64,000 nucleotides of DNA from Neodontobutis hainanensis. Lineage: Eukaryota; Chordata; Actinopteri; Gobiiformes; Odontobutidae. The position numbers were made by a program, and so were the translations under genes. Below the pieces are notes generated by a model. It did no database searches and had not been told where the DNA came from. It saw nothing but the letters and a program-made list of their open reading frames with translations. Positions 1 through 12,300 of this stretch are shown here, piece after piece. The stretch is taken from positions 16,058,001 to 16,122,000 of the forward strand of contig JALDNG010000015.1 of assembly GCA_024349245.1 (NCBI GenBank). Direction: 5' to 3'. The number at the start of each line of letters is the position of its first letter. Position 1 is the first letter of the stretch.

Positions 1-124
1 ACCATCACCTTGGGTTTGCGTTGGAGTGTCTCGAATTTGTCTAAGCTTTCCCAGGTGCTCTGATTTCTTCAAAGACATGTACAATATGTTTAATATTGGG
101 GCAGGACTCTCTTCTTGGGGCTTT

Positions 125-400
125 CCTTACCTAATCCCCAAGAGGAAATTCAGTTGTTAAGTCTCTTCGAACTAATTAAAAAGCAAATAAACTCATTAAG
201 ACTTCATCTTCCATGAACTGATTGATACATTGTACAGGATTATGACTTCATCTTAGGAGGTCTTGTGGCGTTGTGTCCTGCAGTTTATTTGACCTATGAC
301 ATCCCCCTGCTGCTTTCTGTTGTTCAAAAGCCCAATGCAGGGGATGGTCCATGTTGTTGAGAACAGCATCCATTCTGTTGTGTGTGTTTGTTGCTCCACT
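125..400 (-). mobile_element. 3' fragment of a non-LTR retrotransposon (copy A)
   Basis: Lies in the tmem168 intron. On the minus strand it ends with the tail CTGAATTTCCTCTTGGGGAT; upstream is a diverged match to the 3' end of a reverse-transcriptase ORF. It shares AGTCTCTTC, CCTGCAG, TCTGTTGTTCAA and GGATGGTCCATGTTGTT (plus-strand words) with a second copy at 46993-47230. It is a 5'-truncated, decayed LINE. I cannot name the family with confidence (Rex1/L2/CR1-like). Confidence 0.6.
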
Positions 401-750
401 GCTTTATCCAGAGTCTCAAGACTAATATTTGATACGATTATGCTGGGTCTGTAACCTTAAAGCTGTAGTGTATTTACTGTCCGTTAAGAAGAGTTTTATA
501 ATCTTCATGGGACATTTCTGTCTCATTATATGTCAAAAATTGGACCAAACTGGAAGTCTGTGTTAATTTGTAAGTTTGTAAAACTTTTGCATGCAGGAAA
601 TGAGCATAACATGTAGATATAATAAACGATGACTGGTTTTAGTATTATTTCACTTATTTGTCACATTTAACTACAACACTCAAGTAAGTAAGGCATGAAT
701 TCTTTTTTTTTTTTTTTACATTTATGTCCCTTTTTGTGCGCGCTCTGCAG

Positions 751-1062
751 GTGGAGGGGACCCTCATGGCTCTTGCTGCTCGAAAGCTCAAGGATTTGGA
801 CCAGTGGTACCTCCTGATCCCCGGTTTTGTTGTGGCCTCGCTCTTCTGGTTGATCTGCCACATGGTGTTTGTCATCACCCTCTGGGGCTTCCACACCAAA
901 CTGAGCGACTGTCAGAGACTCGGCTGGTCCCAGGGCCCAGGGATCAGCGGTCTGGACAAGGTCATGGCCTCGAAGGGAATGAGACACTTCTGCCTCATTT
1001 CTGAGCGACTGGTGCTGTTCACGCTGGTGTCCTCTGTCTCTGTGGCTGCTCTGTGTTGGCAG
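751..1062 (+). CDS. tmem168: tmem168 coding exon, first in window
   Basis: It follows a T-rich tract and CTCTGCAG acceptor. It is phase 0 at both ends: the first codon is GTG (Val) and the exon ends TGG CAG before GTGGGG. It encodes 104 residues with two hydrophobic segments. Reading on past 1062 would give a stop at 1120, so the donor at 1063 is preferred; joining to 1262 keeps the frame. Confidence 0.85.
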
Positions 1063-2536
1063 GTGGGGCTGAGCAGATACAATACAGGCTACACAGAAGA
1101 CAACCAGGCTTTATATGAATAAAATGCATGCATTTCTTTAAAACCACACTTAAATTAATAGCTCACTTTCACACTTTAGTGACTGGCTTTCCTCTTTTAC
1201 TTAATTAAACTATTTCTCTGTTGTGGCCACTGTCTAACTCTGTTCTGCTCTGAACCTTCAGGCCTCCAGCAGTCTTTTTGTGAGTGTCTTCCTTCTTGTG
1301 TTTCCTCTGGAGTCTCTGTTTCACGGCCTTTTTTACGAACTTGGAAACAGCCTTGGAGGAACCTGTGTGGGATACGCAGTGGTTATTCCCACCAACTACT
1401 GCAGGTAACAGAGCTGATTTAAAGTGGGTCTACAAGCTGGAACAAAAGACATCATGCTTTGTTGGTGTAAATAACTCCTGTGTGTGTTTCTCAGCCCTGA
1501 CGGTCAGCCCACGCTGCTGCCTCCAGAACAAGTCCAGCAGCTGAACCTGCGCTCCACTGGGATGTTGAACAACGTGCAGCGCTTCTTTGCCCATCACTTC
1601 ATCGAGTCGTTTGGCTGCGATTACTCGACTAGTGGGGTGACGCTCGAGGGTCTTCAGGCCAAGATCAAGTCCTTCCTGGATCTGCGCACGGCAGACGGAC
1701 CGCGACACGACACCTACGTCATCTTCTACAGTGGACACACGCACCGCTCCGGGGAGTGGGCGCTGTCGGGTCAGTGTACACAAATACAGATGCTTATATT
1801 GCACATATTGCATGGTCAACGTTAAATTAAACATCTAAACTCCACACTTCACTCTGGTTAACAACTTTCCCACAACCTTCTTATTATTTTGTTACAACCA
1901 AAAAAGAACGTTGTTCCTGATTTTTACAATGAAAGCTAGATGTGAGATGTGGCCAGGATCATGTGACACCACTGTGTGTGTTTTTCAGGAGGTGATGCTC
2001 TCCATTTGGGGCAGATCATCGACTGGTGGAGGGAGAAAAATGGCAGCTTTTGCTCCAGACTCATTCTGGTGCTGGACTGTGACAACCCTGTGCCGTGGGT
2101 GAAGGATGTGAGGAACGTGGAGGGAGTCTACATCGCGGTGCAGGGGGCAACTCTCTCGAAATTGTCTGACATGTCCATAGAGGACACTCCACAGCTCGGA
2201 GACTTCACAGCGCAGTGGGTCGAGTACAACTGCAACCCGCACAGCAACATCCGGTGGTCCGAGGGGGGACGGGCCATATGCGCCATCTATGGCCTTTCCA
2301 AACACTGGGGCGACTACACGCTTCACCTGCCCACAGGAAGTGATGTCACCACCCACTGGAGCACGTACTTCCCGCGTATGACGTTCCCGGTGGTGCAGCT
2401 GGCTCTGTGGTGCACTGGACTGGACCTGCTGTGGCTCTACGGAGTCTGTCTGCGCTGTCTTAGGCGGCTCAAACTCACCTGGTTTCCCCCGGCGATACTG
2501 GACACGGGACAGGGCTTTAAACTGGTGCGGTCCTAG
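751..2536 (+). CDS. tmem168: tmem168, transmembrane protein 168 (3' part, four coding exons)
   Basis: Four exons (751-1062, 1262-1404, 1495-1769, 1989-2536) join in frame through GT-AG introns and give the last 425 residues; human TMEM168 is about 697, so the N-terminal membrane part lies upstream of the window. Identified from recalled similarity to TMEM168 (for example VEGVYIAVQGA and the C-terminal DTGQGFKLVRS). Hydrophobic stretches: WYLLIPGFVVASLFWLICHM and the following residues, LVLFTLVSSVSVAALCW, then SSSLFVSVFLLVFPL, and near the end a Leu/Trp-rich helix (VVQLALWCTGLDLLWLYG). Between them is a soluble domain of about 270 residues with two strand-like motifs, YVIFYSGH and RLILVLDC, discussed in the findings. 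The family is a multipass protein of internal membranes with poorly defined function. The ATG at 724 lies in the intron and is not a start. Identity is secure; a or b paralogue cannot be decided. Confidence 0.9.
1262..1404 (+). CDS. tmem168: tmem168 coding exon, second in window
   Basis: The acceptor is TTCAG at 1257-1261 and the donor GTAACA at 1405. The exon is 143 bases and ends in phase 2 (AG of a Ser codon). It encodes a hydrophobic stretch (SSSLFVSVFLLVFPLESLFH) followed by FYELGNSLGG and CVGYAVVIPTNYC. Confidence 0.85.
1495..1769 (+). CDS. tmem168: tmem168 coding exon, third in window
   Basis: The acceptor is TTTCTCAG at 1487-1494 and the donor GTCAGT at 1770. It completes the split Ser codon, then encodes PDGQPTLLPPEQVQQ and ends in a Gly codon split 1+2. 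It carries the YVIFYSGH motif; the His codon is at 1736-1738. Confidence 0.87.
1989..2536 (+). CDS. tmem168: tmem168 last coding exon
   Basis: The acceptor is TTTTTCAG at 1981-1988; the stop TAG is at 2534-2536. It encodes 181 residues beginning GDALHLGQIIDWW. The Cys of LVLDC is coded at 2078-2080. A final hydrophobic helix is followed by a basic tail. Confidence 0.9.
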
Positions 2537-4030
2537 GACAGGGACAAAGGCTCCTTCAGTAGTTTTTACAATTACTGAAAATGTGAGCCGTTTGGACCCA
2601 AGACTGTGCAGCTATTGGACTGAAACATTAATACTAACGCAACAGGTTACGTTCACACTAGAATCTAAAGTGACAAACCACATTAATGTGATTATTTAAA
2701 ATCAGATTATAGCCACATCCAAAGGTTTGTAGCAAAGTCTGAACAGGTTCCTCAGTTTAAGTGACCAGCTTTCTCACATTTCTCTGATAAAAGCCAAAAT
2801 GAAGACGGCTACAATAGAACGATTTAATAATAACCTTTTTAATTATATAGCACTTTTTAAAAAAAAAGGTTTACAAAGAGCTGAACAACATTAGCAAAAA
2901 TTAGATGGAATGCAATAACAGAACTTCACAAACACACAGCAACACTCACAAAAAGGCAACAAAACAGTAAGAAAATAGACGAGAAGCTTAGTTTAAAGGG
3001 AGTAAAATGACAGCATCATATTTAAAAAAAAATGCAGATAAATGAATGAAAAAGAAGAAAGAAAAGACGCTAGAGTTCTTTCAAAACACAGGACTTTTAT
3101 TTGTATTCATTCGTAGGAGTCGTAAACCAGAAGTGTTCCCTGTAAATCCTGCATATTAGGATTTTTAAAGGCGTGTAGGATTTTTGTGTGAGCTCCTTGC
3201 AGGGACATACAAGCCTTTCTGTAGGAACAAATCTGATGGAGACGGGTCAGATGGTGAGTTTTCTTTAAAAACATAATAAAAAACTAACTCTTAGTATATT
3301 CTTCTCTGGATATCTGTAAGAACATGAAGTAACAGAAATAACAACTCGGTTTTATTGATTTTAAATGTCTCTTCAGCTCACACTGGATTTAATTTAGTAA
3401 AATGTTGGACATTACACAAACATTAGATTTGAGTCACTTTTTCCTTCAGTGTGAACGTAGCCTCAGGTAATAGTTACTGATCTGTTTGAAATTAGACTTT
3501 TTTTAGTTTTTTAAATATTTTTATTTTATTGAGACCTAATATTATAAGACAAATGTTTGTAAGAAGCACATTGACAAAACGATTGCACATTGTTTGTAAT
3601 TGTCATAATTTTTTTCATTTGTCTTGTGCCTTAAACAGTTCAAAGTTTCAGTATAATTTAGTCTGTATTTGTCACTAAACCAAACTCATAAGACAATCAC
3701 AGACCGTGTTTCCAGAGCATAATATTACAAACTTATTCCTGCTTTTCTATGCAGTTTCTCGCAATATTTAGCTGCTTTAGTCACTCCAGCTGCTCTCAAA
3801 TCCAAAGACTATTTCACTTTCTAAGATTTGCACAAAAGGAAAAGATGTGACTGTAACTCTATGCAAACCCCCCCCCCCCAAATACCCCAAACAGTCCTGT
3901 TCATTTTTGTATTAATGCAAATGCTTCAACTTTTGAAAACTATGCAATAAAGGAGTGTGCACATCATATTCACACGACTCTTAGTGTGTCTCATAGTTAA
4001 TGTTATGGAATAAACTAATCTTTAATTTTA
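2537..4030 (+). other. tmem168: probable tmem168 3' UTR with polyadenylation signals
   Basis: No coding potential on either strand. AATAAA hexamers at 3946-3951 and 4009-4014 are each followed by T/GT-rich sequence, so the transcript probably ends near 3970 or 4030. Inside it, 2830-2950 (TATAGCACTTTTT, then A-rich) looks like the tail of an interspersed repeat, and there is a run of Cs near 3870. The end point is inferred. Confidence 0.5.
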
Positions 4031-4239
4031 TCTCACCAAAACCAAATGTGTATTAAGTGTTTTTTATGTATTTGCTAGTCTGTTTACTTTTAAAAGGATT
4101 AATTCCAGGTTGAGTACTTGAAATTGAGTCCACCTGAATGGAGTACAGATATTTTATAAGCTTAAACAAATTTTGCTGCCATTTTTCAGATGTTTTATCT
4201 GAAAATTATGTTAAAGGTTTATAAGCCCCTTGACCCTTT

Positions 4240-4400
4240 GACACAATGCATTGTTTCAGCTCGACTTGTTAGGTCTCTTCAAATGAGCTGGCTCAGACTT
4301 TCATCTCCAGCAGGGAAGAACGAGTTCTTGTGGTGGTCTGTCCTGCAGCTCAGTGATCTATTTTGTTCAGTATAGCATCCGTACTGTTGTCTCCAAAATA
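4240..4400 (-). mobile_element. 3' fragment of the same non-LTR retrotransposon (copy B)
   Basis: Shares GTTAGGTCTCTTCAAAT and GTCCTGCAGCTCA(G)TGATCT with the copy at 46993-47230. The minus strand reads RTDHHKNSFFPA in one frame, which resembles the Arg-Thr...Lys-Asn-Ser-Phe-Ile end of LINE reverse transcriptases. Decayed and short. Confidence 0.6.
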
Positions 4401-4654
4401 ATACCTCTATTTAAGCTTTTTCTAAGTCACCTACGATTTCTTTTTCTGAGACTGACCCCCAGAGCAGAATGAAAACCCATGCTCCAGTATCGGCCGAATA
4501 CTGGCATCTGTATTAAAACAACCTCACCATAATGTGTCAACAAGGAAAAGTGTTTTTGACTTATTTTTAAATTCATGAGGGGATTTACGTTAGCACAGAA
4601 GCTCAATTTCACACAACACACTTTTGAAAATAGAGATAAATTTAATATAATATG

Positions 4655-4775
4655 AGGTGCACTTGGCAGAGTGGTTAGCACTGCTGCCTGACAGCAAGAA
4701 GGTCATGAGCTCAAAACCCGGCCAATCCAAACATTTGTTGACCCTTAACGGGACAAAGCGGTAGAAAATGATCAG
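4655..4775 (+). repeat. tRNA-like SINE-type short repeat
   Basis: The stretch GGCAGAGTGGTTAGCACT, then CTGACAGCAAGAAGGTCATG and CAAAACCCGG resembles the tRNA-like head of common fish short repeats. A relative with the same AGCAAGAAGGT word lies at 56335. It is not a functional tRNA. Confidence 0.55.
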
Positions 4776-4799
4776 TGCCTCCAAAATGTCACGTTTTAA

Positions 4800-7700
4800 T
4801 ACATTTTATTGAAAACCTTACAAAATTATGATACAGCAGCATATTTCAGTTGATTTTTAACATGTTTTACATTTACACAATTCGAAAATGGCTTTATTTT
4901 CACTAAGTTTCCAATAAATGTGTTGGCAAGAGATGAGAAATTCACAGGTCTACACTGCCCCCGTGTGGCCGCAAAAGAACCCACAGCCCCCATTCAAAAC
5001 CTATTAGCTCGACTGTAACAAACCCTCTAAGTTATAACCCACACAATTTACCTGAAGGCTATAGAAATATGGAAAATAAATGTCTTGTTGCAAAAATGCA
5101 CATAACACGAGCTAAAGTTAACCTGAACAGTTTTGTTTTCAATGCAAGGGCAAAAATAAACCCAAATAATTACACAATACAGCGGAAACTAATGAGAAAC
5201 AATGAGCAGACCCTCTTATTTGAACTGCAGAGTTACACACTGGCATAAAATGACTATAGCTTACTCTGTTTACTACATTTGATCCGTTTTGAGCTTGGTA
5301 AGTGTCAAAAACATACAAAACATTGAAATACAGATTTAAGCACAATTTGTGACCATTGCTGTATTTACAAGTTATATTTTGTAGCTAATATTTACATTTC
5401 TTATAATAAACAAAGCTTTTTTTTCCCACATAAATAGGAATGAGTCTCTACTTGAACGTGATTTAAGCTCTAATTTTGTTTTGGACTTCCTTGTTTTCTT
5501 CAGTCATTTTTAACGGTGACATAAGTGACCCATGTGACTCCAGATGTCTGCTTTGGTTGAAATTAAAGAAACTGTAATTAAGTTAGGGAGGCCTCAGTGA
5601 CATTTATGGCTTTAGCAGGAGTGAGATCTAAGCTTTGGCTGATTGTTTGCAGCATAAAAACCCTCTGTGAACTGGAAAAGGGCTAGGTCTTTCTTTTCCC
5701 AAATGCAGCTCATTCTGCTTCTGCTCAAGACAGCATGACATTTGATTGAAGAAGTTGAGTCTTAAAAGCATTTTATGCAGAATAATGTTGAATATTATAT
5801 TAACACACTGCAACACAGTAAAAATCACTTTTAGTCAACACGTGACCATCAAGGACAAGTGTGCCCAAATTATTTTTATCCTTTAATACGGACAAAACTT
5901 TGGCTGTAGACCGTCTATTGTATAATCCCAAACTGGTGAACACATCAAACAATACACATTTTATAATTCTGAAGCAGAATTTTGACATTGGTCATGGGTT
6001 CTACTTATGTAACTATATACTCTCAGTCAGGATTTTACTGTTACTAGTTCAAAAACAAAATTCCAGGAAATAGAAACAGTTTGAAAGCACCTGTATTTTA
6101 CAAAGAGGTTAACATATTGTGCCTTTAATTACAGTTAAGACTGGCCACAAACTAGCCCCAACTTTGATCTGTCCTCGACCCATTTCCATAGATAAGCAAA
6201 ATAAAGTCAAACATTTTTTATGACTAGGCGCTGAAAAAGCTTATTGCAGGTTTTGTAACACTCTACTTTGACCCAAGAGCAGGAGAATGAACAGTAATAT
6301 AGTATAAATGAGAGATAACAGCTAACCCTGTCTAAAAAAGTGTCTGATGTGTATCTGTGAGATCCTGTAGTGTGTGTGGTTGTCAATAAAATCAGCAGCT
6401 GTGTGGAAATCTGCAGTGGTTCTCAAAGTGAGGCATATGTCCCTGTCGTAGTGCGTCTTCATCATCAAATCGTGATACTTAGATTTAAAAAATGTTAACT
6501 AAACTCAACTGTTTGATCAGGGCCATAGTCTCATTTATGTAACATTTATTAGCACAGCAGAAGTTTATATAAGAAAACTATTATCTGCTTTGTAAAGTGT
6601 TGAGTTAAAGAGGTGTAGACGGCAACAATAATGGTATTTGGAAAACCAGATATTTTTTCTTAAAAAGTAGTTGAGCTGAAAAGTATGAGAACTTCTGTGT
6701 AATGTAGTGAACAAACAATTAATGTTTGAGTTTAAATCAGGGGTGTCAAACTAATTTTAGTTAAGGGGCCACATAAAGCCCAACCCTCGCAATATGGCTT
6801 TGGTGCTACTGCTATTTTGCACTTCGGCTACGTGTGGAAAAAACACACTCACTAACAATTCATCTTGTCTTTTCTCAGATGTCCTTACAGCGTAAGTGTA
6901 AGATGTACTTTTGTCCCTGGTGAGTATCATAGGTGCAGAATACTTCATTACTTGAGCTCTTGAGCTTGCTTACAATCTTGCGTACATTAGACACCAGGTA
7001 CACAGGATTCCCGTTCTCCTAAGTGAGTAATTGGTGCACTGCACCCCTGTCTACATTTTAGGTAATGAGACACCACAGATGGCATTATTGACAGCAAGAC
7101 AAATGCATTGCTGCAAACTGCTGTTCAGTTCTGTTAGGTTATTTTACGGAAACAGTTCAACCCTCAGTGGGTAGCAGTTAGCAATAGCAGTTAATGTCTT
7201 CTATGTAATTCTCAATTTCTAATTTTCTTCCGTGGGGTGGATTGTACCCTCTGGGAGGGACGCTTCTTTGACACCCCTGGATTAAACCATTTTTGTGTTC
7301 TAGTGTTTTTTTGTGTTCTTCCATAATAACAATCTTAAATAACTTCGAGTTAACTTCTAGTGGCCAGAATTTGAGAAACATCCAGATCTGACAGTTTTAA
7401 TGTGTTGTGTGATTTGTGATTGTCTACATTTGGTTTATTTATTAATTGCTGCACATTTCTCTCATATATATATAAAAAAATGTCCATTACAAGCTAGTGT
7501 TCAGAGTTAATTTTTCCTTAAGAAACAACAACAGTAATAAGAAAACATCTACAAAAGACATCCAAACTACTCCCCATGTTTTATAGAGTTCAATACCTAG
7601 AATATGGTACATCCTCTTGACTTTTGTACAATCTTGTTCTTTAACAAGAACAAAGCCTGAGAGGAAAGACGGGCTTTGGCCCATTTTCCTTCTCTGTGGT

Positions 7701-9205
7701 CCTCAACAGAAAGTCCTCGAGGCCCAGTGGGAATGAGAAACCGTGTTAATAAATAAAGAGCTGGTCTCTGTAAACAATATCGGAGCCATAAGACTAAATA
7801 AATGTAACTTTAAAAGACACTGAAAAAAAGTTATTAAGAGGCTAGTTTCCTTTTACCTGCTGCTTTTTACAGTCCAAGTGCTAAGACCATACTGGAGTTT
7901 GCATAGCAGTGGACAAAAAAAAAAAAAAAAACAACAAATTCAGATCAGTCATCCTTATATCTAAACAAACTACTCCTCACTTTTCTCATCTGCACCAAAG
8001 AATACAACCAAACTAAGAAAGACCAGAGTGTGTAGAGACACGTAAAGACTGAAATTGACCAATTCCAGTGCAATTAGAGAAAAGAGGAAATAGTGCTTAA
8101 TTGTTTACAGTACAAGGCCGAACTTACCACAAATGAAAAACATTAAATAAGTGAAGTTATCGGCTTCAAAGTAATATTCTGAGATTTTAAAGTAAGATTG
8201 TTTGTGGTTCCTGTGTATTTTACCTGTAGTCTGGGGAGTACTTTCCTGAACAAATATATTTTGACCTTTGCCTTTTTTTTTTTTTTTTTTTTAAAGAACT
8301 AGTTCAGAAGGCGTTCACAGCAGGTTTTAAGCAGAAGAAAACAACTGTGGAACACACGATAGTACCAAAAATAAGACAAATGTTCAGGAAAGACATTGTT
8401 TTTTGGGGGGGGTTGAAATGCACTTTTTGACCCTACAGCTCATATACAGCTGCAAACAGCTTCTCAGTGCTGCTTTTCAGTAGACTTTGTGGATTTGATG
8501 CATTTGTCTGTGTCATGAGAGACTTTTTTCAGCTTCAAGACAAAAGTAGACAAGGCAGCAGTGGACTAAATAAGAAAAAAAAAATTGGAAGGGCTAAATA
8601 TAAAACAATGGCTCATAACATATTGTTTTTAAGCAAAAATAAACGCTAATACGAGACAGAAGTCTACTAAAATTAATACACTAACTATTTTCAAGTACCA
8701 CATACAACTTTTTTAAAATCAAAGAATGAAAGATGAAAGATTTTAATCCGAACTAAATAATGATGTTTTTAAATTCCATGTTTCTCCATGTTCGCAACTG
8801 AGACAAGACTAGAGTAATATGCTTAACTGGAGAACACTCTTGGTCTGATGTACTACAATGCCACTCTTTTATAAAGAAAAAGTGCGGGTGAGAAAGTGGA
8901 ATATGTTGAAGATGATTGGTCAGCTTCACTTCCTCTCAATGCTCCAGTCTGCTTAACCTCGCCTAATGTCCACACTTTTACACAAAACCTAACCTTCGGA
9001 GTATATATTTCTAAATGTTATTAAGAGAATGAGGTAAATTGCTGCGACACAACATTAAGTAGACGATACACCTAATAAAGTCTGCCCTTCAGCCTTGTAT
9101 CTAGCTACAGACTCAGTCCACTGTGTGTTATTGTGTCATAATCCCCGTTCACTCTGTTTTGTTTTTTTTAACCATTGTCCGTTTCCTGTTTGTCCCCGTT
9201 TGGCC
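4800..9205 (-). other. ptdss2: probable ptdss2 3' UTR and convergent intergenic DNA
   Basis: No exon-like ORF on either strand. On the minus strand AATAAA occurs at 7436-7445 and 4803-4808, so the ptdss2 transcript may end near 7.42 kb or, with a long UTR, near 4.79 kb. The stretch contains A and T tracts (7915-7931, 8272-8293) and one hAT-like element (6738-7279). Which polyadenylation site is used cannot be read from sequence alone. Confidence 0.4.
6738..7279. mobile_element. hAT-like non-autonomous DNA element, 542 bp
   Basis: Starts CAGGGGTGTCAAA and ends TTTGACACCCCTG, a perfect 13-base terminal inverted repeat. The flanking 8-mers GTTTAAAT (6730-6737) and GATTAAAC (7280-7287) match at 6 of 8 positions, as expected for an aged 8-bp hAT target duplication. 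There is no transposase coding inside. Confidence 0.8.
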
Positions 9206-9344
9206 TCAGGACTTCCTCTGCCGCAGCGTCTCCGAGCTGTTGCCGTTGAGTTTACTGCGTCCGGATGGAGTTGACGCACTGCCGTTGCCCAGAGGAGCTT
9301 CTTGTTTGCGTCGCTGCGTCTCTTTGTATCGGAGCGTAATGTCA
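9206..9344 (-). CDS. ptdss2: ptdss2 last coding exon
   Basis: 139 bases: begins [13 protein letters not shown], then a Ser/Asn/Gly-rich tail ending LRQRKS and TGA at 9208-9206. The first ten residues match human; the tail is divergent, as usual for the family. Confidence 0.93.
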
Positions 9345-12300
9345 CTGAGAGGAAACAAGGAGAAACATGAAAGTTAAGAGACGGCAGGGAAAACATGCAA
9401 CATCAGTTTTTTTTCATTCCTGACTCAACATTTTATAAAACAAGGGCCATTTTTGTCCGAATTTAACCATCATGCAAAAAAAAAAACATGAAGACTGCGT
9501 CACTGTGTTTTCATGAGACTTGTGGGAAATGTGGTCAAAAGACAACAGTTTTGTTCCAGGATACAACTTTGAATATTAATCTACATAATAGTCAGTAAAA
9601 TAGTTTAACTGGACATTAATGTATGTACTCACTGCTTTAAGAGCCCCTTGAATTTGACCACCTTCAGATACTGCCATGTGAGTACATTACCAACTGCAGT
9701 GTGGGATTCTTTCCCCCTTTTTCAGCTAATTTTTTACAGTAATTAAGGAAATAGATAAAAGTTGTTAAAGTGTGTAGAGACTTATCTGTGGCATGCTTCA
9801 GTGATTAATGTGCAGGCTCATCACATGATGCAGGTTCATTAGAAACAGATACATACTTCGAGTGCTTACAATTCCACAGTGTTCATTTAGTGACACGAGA
9901 CACATTTTCTGTGTCACAACCGGTTCCTATCTGATCCACAAAAAACAGCTCAGACAACAGTGGACTAAAGGTCCAATTACAAAAAACAAAACTCTCAAAA
10001 AAGTGCCATACCATGACAAGTGTTGCGTTTAAGTGCAAATAATTTATGCAAAAGCCTGAGACTGCTAACACAGGACGGCTCCTGAACCTACCTGACTGGA
10101 CACAGACATTACTGCATTACTGCTGTGGATTGGAAAATGAAAGAATGAAGAGAAGAGCTTAACACAAGCTTACCAAAATACACATAAATAACATAGAAGT
10201 GGTGTCTATTGTTCCGTCTATACCAGGGGTCTCAAACTCAAATTACTTGGGGGCCGCAGGAGACAGAGTCTGGGTGAGGCTGGGCCGGATCAGGTATTCC
10301 ACAAAAAAAGCTTTGTTAAATCCTCTCAAACGTCAATACTAGCAGTTCTTTAACTTCAATGGGTTCTTCTGAACCTGAGCTATCCTGAACTTAAATGGAA
10401 TATTGAAGAACATGAATGAGCTGGCAGAGTGGCCCCATGGGATGTCCACTCCCCTCAGTGATATTGCTGGTAACATTGAATTTGTCCAGCTCAAGGTCAA
10501 ACATGCTCATTTCAAACACAGTAAGAAGCAGTAATTTTATGACGGCTATGTGATGTTACATGGGCTCCTCCATAGTTGTGAAATATATAAACTGTATATA
10601 AACTAACTACTTACTGGACTTGTAGTAAGGTCTCTAATTGCGTTTCACTGTCTTGTATTTGTTACATACAGTATTTCATTACAATAAAGCTAAATCTAGC
10701 CTAATCCTGTGTAGCATTTGTCGGATGCCACTCGTAGTTGTACTTGACATCATCTCCACAGACTACACAAACAAAAACACAAGCTCGGATCAGTGGCTGC
10801 CATTTAAAACCACATCATTAGGAGGAAAGAGGTCTTACCGAATGAAGAAGCGCCACAGCGTCCAGGTGAAGATGAGGATGATTCCCAAGATCCAGCACTG
10901 GATGATGAAGAAGGGAATGGGCAGCATGATGGTGTTGGGGTCGTACTTGACTACAATCAGAAACTCTGTGACTGTGATGGCAGCCACTATCCAGGCCTGC
11001 TGGCCCAGCTTCTTGTGAAACTTTCTGGTGGCAAAATGAAAAAAGGCAGATGTGTCAAAATCAAAGTAATCGGAGTAAAAGTGTCTCTTTCCAATAAAAG
11101 ATATTTGCAGTTATTTCAAAAGTGGGGAAGGGACTAATAACATGTTTTTGACAATTTGCAGGAGGCTAGTATTTCTTAGATGTGTAAATACTAAAATACT
11201 GCTGTTGAATTATCTGGGGCATAATGTAAAGAAAATTTTGTCTAGGATTAAGATTATGTCATGTTTTTGTTCAAAAAACACATTGAAATGGTCTATGAAT
11301 AAAGTTTTATGCTGCATTTTATCACATATTTTGTTTTTGATAAAGTAAAAGCTATAGAATTAGCAATATCTTTGGCCCTCGACAGGATCCTTATTCACAA
11401 ATATGATCCACAGTGTTGGTTGAAAGTACAATTGATTTAAAACCAGTCAGTCTCATAATTGTTATTAATGTATGGCAGCCCCTTTCTGTTAACACAATAC
11501 TTGCTGCAACTCACGGATCGTCCATGAAGTCGTAGATCTCTCTCATTGCGACACCTCCCACATTGACAAAAAACACAAGACGGAGCAGCACCAGGTAATG
11601 CTCTGGAGGCATCCAAAGCACAAACTTTAAGTAGAAGGTGTTCAACTCTGCCAGGAGGAACTGAAAATGAGGAGGGAAGAGTAACAGTGAGACCCCAATG
11701 AAAACCACGTCAGGGAAATTACTGCTTCAATCATTGTAAGACAATAACAGTGAATCTCTAAGAACACGTCAAGAGGCTAAATCCTGCCGAGGTCATAAAA
11801 CACAGCAGCCTTTAGAGAAGCACATGCAGCTCCCTATACAGCAGTCTGTAGATACACGTCTTTCTAATTGTGGCTTTGTTCTTACCATAAAAATGATGCC
11901 TAACACAGCGAGCCAGCGCCTGAGATTAGACGCAGGCTTCCACTCAAACTTCACCCAGCTGTAGGGCGTAAACTGGAAGGCTATGCGCTTTATTTTACCC
12001 CTTTAAAAAAAGAGACATCAGAGAGAATGGATCAAATAAGTACATGGCCAAATTTGTTTTATTACTGCTTATTCCCGAGATAAATATGTTGCTGTAACAT
12101 TAACCAAAACATATTCCTGATTGCTTTTTGGGTATATATGCAAGGACAGAAGTTGAAGTCATACTTGTATGTGGGAATATTCCACAGGCCCTGCCACTGA
12201 TAGGGCTTCATCGAGAGCCAGGCCAGAGTCTTCATGCCACAGAAGATCCCCAGACCGTTACAAACCAGCACGTCCATGATCCACTGCACAGACAAGGGGT

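Noticed and set aside
724..1122. Open frame with ATG at 724 as a complete small gene
   Set aside because: The ATG is in the intron before the acceptor at 750; the frame is a tmem168 exon running on past its donor.
4655..4775. tRNA gene
   Set aside because: Only tRNA-like boxes are present; no full cloverleaf or anticodon stem could be drawn, and the sequence continues into SINE-type body.
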